10,130 bases of DNA from Gracilaria caudata. Lineage: Eukaryota; Rhodophyta; Florideophyceae; Gracilariales; Gracilariaceae. Positions 1-5,549 of this stretch are shown one piece after another. The notes below the pieces were generated by a model, which was not told the origin of the DNA, searched no databases, and was given only the letters and a program-made list of their open reading frames with translations. How positions within the stretch are numbered: the stretch's first letter is position 1; every line of letters begins with the position of its first letter. The position numbers were made by a program, and so were the translations under genes. The DNA lies in contig JASCIV010000929.1 in NCBI GenBank assembly GCA_030374735.1, forward strand, positions 1-10,130, read 5' to 3'.

Positions 1-100
1 TTATAAGGTACCGTACTACAGTAAATCTACTGTAAGTTTATTTAGAAGTTTCTCAATTTCCCGTGTCTCCCAGCAATTACAGCATTAAATTATAACATAA

Positions 101-238
101 ATGGCGTTCGCACTGGTGCCAAGAAACATAAGCATCGTGAGTGAAACATCATGGCATGATGGTGACTTGAGTGTGCAAAACTGGGCGCTCATATCGCTTG
201 AAGAAGACCACTCGACTACAGTTTCGCAAACCAACTGA
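101..238 (+). other. Possible upstream ORF, 45 codons
   Basis: An ATG at 101 in good eukaryotic context (A at -3, G at +4) opens a 45-codon frame ending in TGA at 236-238. It lies about 180 bp upstream of the ATG of the first membrane-protein gene and in a different frame from it. It could be a regulatory upstream ORF if transcription starts before position 100, the tail of an unseen gene, or chance. The peptide resembles nothing I know and has no signal peptide. A core-promoter-like arrangement at 342-377 would put this ORF outside the transcript, so confidence is low. Confidence 0.2.
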
Positions 239-341
239 AGCCTTGCTCGACTGTAGAGTCGACGGTCTAGTAAGGAGTTTTAAAATCGTGTACGTGTCTT
301 TCTCGTTTGAATGCTGTTCATCGACCCTTGTCTCCTCTCAA

Positions 342-377
342 ATAAAAAGCAAGACGCAGTATTCCTGTCGTGCTCAC
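342..377 (+). promoter_or_regulatory. Candidate core promoter of first membrane-protein gene
   Basis: An A/T-rich ATAAAAA at 342-348 is followed about 32 bp later by an initiator-like CTCACTC (A at 375). This would give a 5' leader of about 42 nt before the ATG at 417. The spacing matches the usual TATA-to-start distance, and the same TCACTC core occurs at the predicted start site of the amine-oxidase gene at 5483-5490. A second A/T-rich candidate, TTTTAAAAT at 278-286, is an alternative. This rests on motif and spacing only. Confidence 0.22.
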
Positions 378-416
378 TCGCGTAAATGTGAACATACCCC
401 TTCCATCACCCGCACA

Positions 417-1850
417 ATGCTGGAGATACCGTTCAGCACTGGCGTTGTCGCTGCCTTCCTCTTTCTCGTATATGAAATCGTCGTTTTCCCCGTTCTCAGT
501 TACTCTACTTGTGCGCTTGCCGCCATCCTCATTTACCCATACGCCAGAAAGGGTAATCAAGTGCTCGTGCAGAGCATCAAATTTCCTTTTTGGAGTGAGG
601 GCATCCTGCGCCACCAATGGTCACATTTGCTCCTCCTCGGTATTCGAGTGGTATTCGTGGCCATTCCAGTTCTTTTGGGTGCTGCGCTTGAGTCCCGACC
701 AGCTCCAGTGCCTACCACCTTTCGGCACGCATTTTTCCCGGTACCGAAGGAGAACTGGCATTCTTATGAAACTCAATTAAGCCACAATGTCGGGGATCTT
801 CGGAAGGACGCTGAAGATGTGTATCGCCGATGCACATGGGTAGACGAGTATGGTTGGCGAAGAACATCTTCGGCTAATGTCTCGTACGGAACCAATGGTC
901 GGCTGCTGCAAGTGCACTGCATCGAAAGCACGGAGAAAAAAATGTTCCGAAGGGCTGGCATCACAGATGCCATACGGAATCCTACCGAACACCGCCAACA
1001 AATCGATTTGAACATTTCATGGATCGAAGGCCCGAAAACAGCATTTCCTGAAGTCTCTTTATTAGTTCCTGAAATCTCTTTAGCGCATGAGGAGAATACG
1101 ACGGCGATGCAAATAATAAGTATCACAACGATGAGTGCTATCAATATGACGTGCTACACTTTTCCTGGAGCCGTTGAAATCGGTATCGGTTTTGATACTG
1201 CGCTAGGTTACGCAACGGGGAACCTTCGGTGTCAGAGGACGAGAGGACTTACTGTGGACTACTACATGTCTGAATCATGTGACATTCTATCAGAGTTCAC
1301 TGGGAGCAACGACAGGTCAAGCTTGGTATTAAAACGAAGTGGCATTGTCAGCTGTTGGTTTGCTTATATAGAAAGCTTAGAGTTCGAAGACAAGATACGG
1401 ATCACGGCAGAACACGTTGCCGGCTCAGCATTGCTTCGTCCTTATGTAGGTGAATCTCTTTATGAGAATGTTATACTTCAGCGCCGCAGGGAATTCCACT
1501 CCGACCTGACGAAGTTGCTGTACACTCGAGTGGATAACTTTACTCTGGAATTACCAAGCAACACAGAGAGTCGAACCGTAATAGGTTACAAGTGGGTCAT
1601 CATTGCTACCGTTCACGTGTGCGTTGTAGTATGTTTCGGGCTCATTATGTTTTTTTACGTTCGGTACTCTCGGCAACACGGAAAAGTGATCCAGATGCCT
1701 AACACTGTGAACGGTATCTCCGAGATTTGGTCTGTTGCGACCCCCATCTCGGAACACAATGACACGCCCCGCCGTGCACGTATCACGTTGAAAATACGCG
1801 ATATAGAGAGCGAAGAGCATACAGAGTATATCCCGACGGGAGGCTTTTAG
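417..1850 (+). CDS. Three-TM ectodomain membrane protein, family unknown (paralogue A)
   Basis: This single-exon gene encodes 477 residues. The frame is open upstream to 171, but there is no earlier ATG. The ATG at 417 gives MLEIPF, which aligns without a gap to MIELPF at the start of the convergent paralogue, so I chose it. Visible parts are: a hydrophobic N-terminus (about 7-41); a basic loop with ARKGN (43-47) and WSEG (59-62); a membrane segment (about 69-92); an ectodomain (about 95-388); a C-terminal membrane segment (about 390-415); and a 62-residue tail. The ectodomain has Cys139, 168, 246, 272, 288 and 313 and sequons at N154, N199, N227, N243 and N374. Its signature is C139-T-W-V-D-E-Y-G-W147, followed by SANVS. 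The sequons place the ectodomain in the lumen or outside the cell, with the tail cytosolic. The tail carries PNT (428-430), IS (434-435) and W438. I recognise no known domain. A surface receptor or adhesion role is a guess from architecture. The gene is certain as a coding region but its function is unknown. Confidence 0.85.
   Translation: MLEIPFSTGVVAAFLFLVYEIVVFPVLSYSTCALAAILIYPYARKGNQVLVQSIKFPFWSEGILRHQWSHLLLLGIRVVFVAIPVLLGAALESRPAPVPTTFRHAFFPVPKENWHSYETQLSHNVGDLRKDAEDVYRRCTWVDEYGWRRTSSANVSYGTNGRLLQVHCIESTEKKMFRRAGITDAIRNPTEHRQQIDLNISWIEGPKTAFPEVSLLVPEISLAHEENTTAMQIISITTMSAINMTCYTFPGAVEIGIGFDTALGYATGNLRCQRTRGLTVDYYMSESCDILSEFTGSNDRSSLVLKRSGIVSCWFAYIESLEFEDKIRITAEHVAGSALLRPYVGESLYENVILQRRREFHSDLTKLLYTRVDNFTLELPSNTESRTVIGYKWVIIATVHVCVVVCFGLIMFFYVRYSRQHGKVIQMPNTVNGISEIWSVATPISEHNDTPRRARITLKIRDIESEEHTEYIPTGGF
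1045..1086 (+). repeat. 21-bp tandem duplication inside coding region
   Basis: Two adjacent 21-bp units (1045-1065 and 1066-1086) share 16 of their first 17 bases (TTCCTGAAGTCTCTTTA against TTCCTGAAATCTCTTTA). The duplication keeps the frame and doubles a seven-residue piece, seen as PEVSLLV then PEISLAH, at about residues 211-224 of the ectodomain. The paralogue has no matching doublet and is shorter here. Confidence 0.75.
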
Positions 1851-2215
1851 CCGTGAGGATGTAATATCACCAGTTCTTTTATAGTTGACTATGCTCGCAT
1901 TGTTATGTGGTTTGAGCCAGCGCATGAGAGGTCTCCAACAAAGAAAAGAGCCAACCTAGTAGAAAATACCAGCCCAGTGGGCAAGGAACGCTAGCCAGAA
2001 GGTTTTTCATCAGCAGAACTGGGGCCGTGGACGGGAATTAGGGAAGGCTTATGTAGTTGGCTATCTAAACGAAAAGAACATAGTCCTAAAAATAGAAAAG
2101 CGGTGTGAGACACATAAACAGAAAACCCGAAAACAAAAGAACGTAAAACAAAAAATGAAATCGTGCTATATCATATGTGATCCCTTTAATACACAAGGTG
2201 TCACTTAAAGTACGA
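1851..2215. other. Spacer between two convergent genes (shared 3' region)
   Basis: These 365 bp separate the stop codons of the two convergent membrane-protein genes and should hold both 3' ends. The left part has TGTAA at 1860-1864, just after the first stop. The right part (about 2065-2160) is A-rich on the + strand and therefore U-rich in the 3' UTR of the minus-strand gene. I see no AATAAA, no structural RNA and no convincing ORF. Short spacing makes overlapping antisense 3' UTRs plausible. Confidence 0.5.
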
Positions 2216-3691
2216 TCAATTACCACTATCTTCGTGCGCAGATTTCTTCTTCAAAAATTTTGGGCACTTCAGGGCTGAAGTCAGCCATCGTGCCCTTCTC
2301 GGCCCGCCCGGGTTGGAGAGAGACATCTCGGAGGAGCAACTTTCATTTGAATTTGTTGGTACATAGACCTCGCGAACAACGTCTTGGCATATCTCACTGG
2401 TCAGACTCAGCTTGATATGATCGGTCTCTGCTGTTCTGCTTCCATGAGAGATGAAGCTGGCCCAGTTCTGAGAGATATCATCCAAGGTGTTGGGAGCTGC
2501 AATCTTTTTCCACCGGAACAAAAGCGTCATCGTAATTCCGGAGGCAAAGATAAAACCAATTTCCATTGCACAAATGATTAGTGTTTGATCATCCACAATG
2601 GTATGCTGTCCATCTGCATCTCTGGGAATTCGCACCGATACATTTTGAGCGTTTGAATATAAATTGAACCCAAATTCGCGACGCATCTCTTCCATGTCGC
2701 GCGCAAACAATGCAGATGGGGTACTGAATAGATGTTTCGCGGACATTAACACTCCTTTCTTAAATTCCGCACGAGCAAGGAAGCGCAGAGGAATTTGCGA
2801 TGTTTCCGGAAGAGCAATGTACAACGCACGATTTTCCGAGTCGACTACAGTTGTACCACTTTTCGATGGAGCGAACTGAGGCGGTTTATATGTCACGGGT
2901 GGCTCTACGTGGAAATAGTCAATCCAAGAGTCATTCAGTTTATGACAGAAGAGAGACCAAAAATCATTTCCGTCATTGGAGATGTCACCAATTGTATTGC
3001 CTATGAAACACTCGACGTCCTTGGCGTTTCTCACACGTGCTTCAACAACTGTTTTTTTCAATCGCTCATCATCGTATATAAGCCTTTCTGGATATGTTAA
3101 GGAGACGTTCAGGTCGTTCTCATGTGGTAGATGGATGTCTGCAGCCGGACGAAATTGTTTGATTCGAAAAGTGGACACTGCCGTGCCTCTCACGCAAAGC
3201 ACTCCATCTAAATGCTGGTCAGGGGTATATGTCACATTTGCCATAGAAGCAATGATCCATCCGTTTTCATCGATGTAAGAACAAGTATCGATAACTTCAA
3301 GGACATCATTGAGTGAAGAGAATGTCCTATCAATTTCGAACGGCACATCATCTTTTGGTTTGATGACGAAGGAGTTGCGTAACTGGGTTGTGACCTCGAC
3401 GGTGCGCTCGAAAAATTGCAACCTCGTCTCCAGGTAAACCGGAATGACAATGCATACCATGCGTATGAGAAAGATCAATGCATGAATACGTGGACGACTG
3501 AAAAGGCCTTCACTCCAGAGTGGGTATGACGGCGTGCTGACCCGTATGTGGTTTCCCTTTCTTGCGTGTTGATGCACAAAGAATGACGCAGCTTTGGTGG
3601 TAGAGTCCATCAAAATAGGGAGTAGAATGAGCTCAAAGACGAAAAAGATCAAGGCTGTAGTCACTCCATTCCCAAACGGTAACTCGATCAT
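2216..3691 (-). CDS. Three-TM ectodomain membrane protein, family unknown (paralogue B)
   Basis: This single-exon gene encodes 491 residues. The frame is open upstream to 3781 without another ATG, so ATG at 3691-3689 is the start; it gives MIELPF, matching paralogue A. For the first ~95 residues the two align without gaps: ARKGN at 43-47, WSEG at 59-62, I-R at 76-77 and I-P at 83-84 are in identical positions. The ectodomain has the signature C137-S-Y-I-D-E-N-G-W145 followed by ANVT, Cys166, Cys228 and Cys249 matching A's 168, 246 and 272, and sequons at N152, N195, N253 and N350, of which three are shared. MRREF (336-340) corresponds to RRREF in A. The last membrane segment is about 368-392. 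The tail repeats PNT (400-402), IS (406-407), W410 and the Y-x-P-T element (443-446), then adds about 45 Ser/Lys-rich residues absent from A. Overall identity is low, so the duplication is old or fast-evolving. Function is unknown. Confidence 0.84.
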   Translation of the reverse strand: MIELPFGNGVTTALIFFVFELILLPILMDSTTKAASFFVHQHARKGNHIRVSTPSYPLWSEGLFSRPRIHALIFLIRMVCIVIPVYLETRLQFFERTVEVTTQLRNSFVIKPKDDVPFEIDRTFSSLNDVLEVIDTCSYIDENGWIIASMANVTYTPDQHLDGVLCVRGTAVSTFRIKQFRPAADIHLPHENDLNVSLTYPERLIYDDERLKKTVVEARVRNAKDVECFIGNTIGDISNDGNDFWSLFCHKLNDSWIDYFHVEPPVTYKPPQFAPSKSGTTVVDSENRALYIALPETSQIPLRFLARAEFKKGVLMSAKHLFSTPSALFARDMEEMRREFGFNLYSNAQNVSVRIPRDADGQHTIVDDQTLIICAMEIGFIFASGITMTLLFRWKKIAAPNTLDDISQNWASFISHGSRTAETDHIKLSLTSEICQDVVREVYVPTNSNESCSSEMSLSNPGGPRRARWLTSALKCPKFLKKKSAHEDSGN

Positions 3692-4909
3692 GGCAAAAAC
3701 AGTACAGAAGACGTGCAGAAGACAGTTAAAGGCTTTGAATGGGCATTCGAGTGTGAAAAATGATGAAGGTATTGGGCGCACTGGGAGTAGCTTAACGGAG
3801 TGATGGGGAGAAGGTATGCCCTGGTAGCAAGTACGACGAGGTGTTATCAGTTATTGTATGTTCGAGAATGACTGGCAGTGGAAAAGTATTGAGTTGAGAA
3901 GATTAGCTGAGTTATGTTTTTCTGCGAGAAAAGGAGGCTCTCGTGCTGTCGTGAACGCCTTACTTGCTCATCATGAATCATGGCGGCTATGTAACGGTTA
4001 CATATATGGTCAGTCCATGAGAAATGCGGGAAATCCGAGACATCCGAAGGACCCAAGCGTCAGAGCATTTCCAACAATTCGATGAAACACATTTATTCAA
4101 GCTAAGAAAGCCATGCATTTGAGATAAGGACACTGCCAGTCTAGAGACCGAAAGGTCTTGTTGTTGCTTCGTAACATTGGTCGACTTGAAGTACGAGGGG
4201 CGGGTGTAGCCACTTGTTATCATGCTACGCTTGCGTGCCGTGTTGCAAGTCCTTTATTCTTCTAAGTAAGAAGAGCATTCTCTCGGTCACAGCAGTGCAG
4301 CCTCGATGCTATCGATACCGCTGTATCGATACGGCCACCGGCGGCGGCAGCTGCACTGCGGCAATCGGTGGAAAAAGACCGGGGAACGAAGAGGACGGGA
4401 GGAGAAATAAAGGCAAGAGCTGTGATCATCAGCCTCTTTTGTGCCCATCTGTTCTTTTGTTGCCGTGTACGTTGCAACACACTACAGCGGTGCCATAAAG
4501 CTCGTGTAAGCTACATAAAAAAAATCTTTGCTCACCATTCTACTTGGGAACTGTTGGACTTCCTGGATTTATCTTGTCGTGCTTTGCTCCATGAGCGGGC
4601 TACGTTGACAGCAATAAAGGCCTACGGAACTGTTGGAAGAAGTAGAAAATCTAAATTTACAGATGTATTGAAACGTACCTTCGATACATTGTTTGTCGTA
4701 CAGCGTGAAATGCAATAAAAGGGTCGGGCCAGTAACGGTTTGCAGTACTGTGATAGCTCATGATCAGTTGTGATGCTCATGGATCTCGAGGACCTCGTTC
4801 GACGCCGCATCTGAGGTCTGGGCGATAAAAAGTTTAGAATACCTTCCACAATCTTGCTTTAAAACAGAATAATGCCTCATGTTCAACCTTCGACGTTTCG
4901 GCTGAGTGC
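3692..4909. other. Intergenic region without a convincing gene
   Basis: The first part should contain the promoter and 5' leader of the minus-strand membrane-protein gene; I see no clear TATA box for it. An ATG-started 75-codon frame on the + strand (3858-4085) and a 78-codon one on the minus strand (3987-4223) overlap each other, lack recognisable domains and are probably chance. The longer open stretch at 4368-4718 (+) has no ATG start. A 12-bp direct repeat, GGAACTGTTGGA, occurs at 4547-4558 and 4626-4637. The inverted-repeat structure at 4292-4359 is listed separately. No tRNA-like fold was found. Confidence 0.45.
4292..4359. repeat. Nested inverted repeat
   Basis: Outer arms GCAGTGCAGC (4292-4301) and GCTGCACTGC (4350-4359) are perfect 10-bp reverse complements. 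Inside them TATCGATAC (4310-4318) and GTATCGATA (4323-4331) form a second perfect 9-bp stem closed by a CGCT loop. The single strand could fold into a two-stem hairpin with an asymmetric internal loop (8 nt on the left, 18 nt GC-rich on the right). The inner arms are themselves built round ATCGAT palindromes. Whether it acts as RNA, a protein site or a transposon end is not shown. Confidence 0.6.
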
Positions 4910-4917
4910 TATAAATA
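4910..4917 (+). promoter_or_regulatory. Strong TATA box, target unclear
   Basis: TATAAATA, followed by G, at 4910-4917 is a textbook TATA box. An initiator-like TTTCAGG (A at 4942) lies 32 bp downstream. No ORF of note starts soon after: the amine-oxidase ATG is about 600 bp away and has its own nearer promoter candidate. It could serve a non-coding transcript, or a long alternative leader of that gene, or be chance. Confidence 0.4.
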
Positions 4918-4944
4918 GAGAGAGAATCACCGGGGCCTTTCAGG

Positions 4945-4963
4945 GGCAGTACCAGGTACTGCC
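4945..4963. repeat. 19-bp perfect palindrome at predicted start site
   Basis: GGCAGTACCAGGTACTGCC is a perfect palindrome of two 9-bp arms around a single A. It begins about 3 bp after the start site predicted from the TATA box at 4910. On DNA it has the shape of a dimeric protein-binding site; in RNA it would form a short hairpin of about seven pairs at the very 5' end. No known binding factor is recognised. Confidence 0.6.
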
Positions 4964-4976
4964 TGCCGCATCACAA

Positions 4977-5010
4977 GTTCGAAATTTTCACAGATTTCGA
5001 ATATTCGAAC
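4977..5010. repeat. Overlapping TTCGAA palindromes
   Basis: Three symmetries overlap here: TTCGAAAT (4978-4985) with ATTTCGAA (4994-5001) around an 8-nt loop; the perfect 14-bp palindrome TTCGAATATTCGAA (4996-5009); and GTTCGAA (4977-4983) with TTCGAAC (5004-5010) at the outside. TTCGAA therefore occurs three times in 33 bp. The middle arm can pair with either neighbour, so two alternative hairpins are possible. Confidence 0.55.
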
Positions 5011-5086
5011 TCTGAGCGAGCTCAAGATTTTGCTTCGTAAAAAGACAAACTGAAGCCAATCACGTTCGCACATTTTGCCCTTGCAA

Positions 5087-5175
5087 ACTGGTAATCAAAG
5101 GGTTTACCCGGTAAAACTGGTAAACAAGGGGTTTTGTCCGGTGAACCTGGTAAACGAAGGGTTTACACTGTATCC
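5087..5175. repeat. Three-copy tandem repeat of about 30 bp
   Basis: Units are 5087-5115 (29 bp), 5116-5145 (30 bp) and 5146-5175 (30 bp). Each starts [AC]CTGGTAA and carries a GGGTTT core about 12 bp in. The third unit decays at its end. TTTACC and GGTAAA form an almost palindromic pair inside the first unit (5103-5115, one central C). The period is a multiple of three, so a minus-strand reading shows repeated peptide pieces ending FTG, but no supported ORF uses it. The repeat lies about 375-465 bp upstream of the amine-oxidase start. Confidence 0.65.
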
Positions 5176-5360
5176 ATAAGATATCTGACAAAGAGTTTTC
5201 AAGCAGTTTTTGCTGTACAAAGCAACCGAGGGATAAACCCGTCGTGTGTGTGAATCAAAGTCTAAGATTGTGAGAACTCCACACAAAGGCTTCGCGGGTG
5301 CTTCATTTCATAACTTCGTCCTGTATGAAATGGAACAGCCCAGCGCAAAACAAGACTGCA

Positions 5361-5368
5361 TGACGTCA
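5361..5368. promoter_or_regulatory. Perfect CRE-type bZIP site, TGACGTCA
   Basis: The 8-bp palindrome TGACGTCA is the consensus full site of ATF/CREB-class bZIP factors, and TGACG is the core used by plant TGA factors. It is 182 bp upstream of the amine-oxidase ATG and about 120 bp upstream of the predicted start site, a normal place for an activator site. A second perfect copy lies at 8200-8207. An 8-mer can occur by chance, so the position is the main support. Confidence 0.4.
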
Positions 5369-5453
5369 GCTGCTCAAATCTTTGAGTCGTTGAATTCGTT
5401 TGGCACGGAGGCGTTTCTCCCAAATTCTCTCGCCGTGCCGCCTCCAATGCCGA

Positions 5454-5490
5454 TATATCAGTAGTTGTGAGCGCTCATCAACTTCACTCT
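5454..5490 (+). promoter_or_regulatory. Candidate core promoter of amine-oxidase gene
   Basis: TATAT at 5454-5458 precedes an initiator-like pyrimidine-rich TTCACTCT (5483-5490, A at 5486) by 32 bp. This would give a 5' leader of about 64 nt before ATG 5550. The TCACTC core is shared with the predicted start region of the first membrane-protein gene. The TATA match is weak, so this is tentative. Confidence 0.33.
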
Positions 5491-5549
5491 CTCACGAAAC
5501 CTTTGCAAACGAATCCAGTGCGTTCAAACCATCCTCTCTATACCGCATA

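Noticed and set aside
171..416. N-terminal extension of paralogue A from 171
   Set aside because: It starts with GTG, has no ATG in frame before 417, and the paralogue's homology begins exactly at MLEIPF/MIELPF.
370..1144. Other-frame ORFs over paralogue A (370-780 +, 318-617 - and 773-1144 -)
   Set aside because: They overlap a well-supported gene and have no domain of their own.
2664..3278. Several + strand ORFs opposite paralogue B
   Set aside because: They are shadows of the minus-strand gene; conserved motifs lie only in the minus-strand frame.
3692..3781. 30-residue N-terminal extension of paralogue B
   Set aside because: The start would be GTG, and the ATG at 3691 matches the start of paralogue A.
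3858..4085. 75-codon ATG-started + strand frame, divergent from paralogue B
   Set aside because: Short, with no domain, and overlapped by an equally open minus-strand frame; kept only as a note.
4368..4718. 116-codon + strand open stretch
   Set aside because: It begins with GTG, has no useful ATG, and looks like low-constraint sequence.
4971..5000. GTTCGAAAT as a tRNA T-loop or B box
   Set aside because: No acceptor, D or anticodon arms can be formed around it.
5104..5286. Minus-strand repeat peptide with FTG units
   Set aside because: It is a by-product of the ~30-bp tandem repeat having a period divisible by three.
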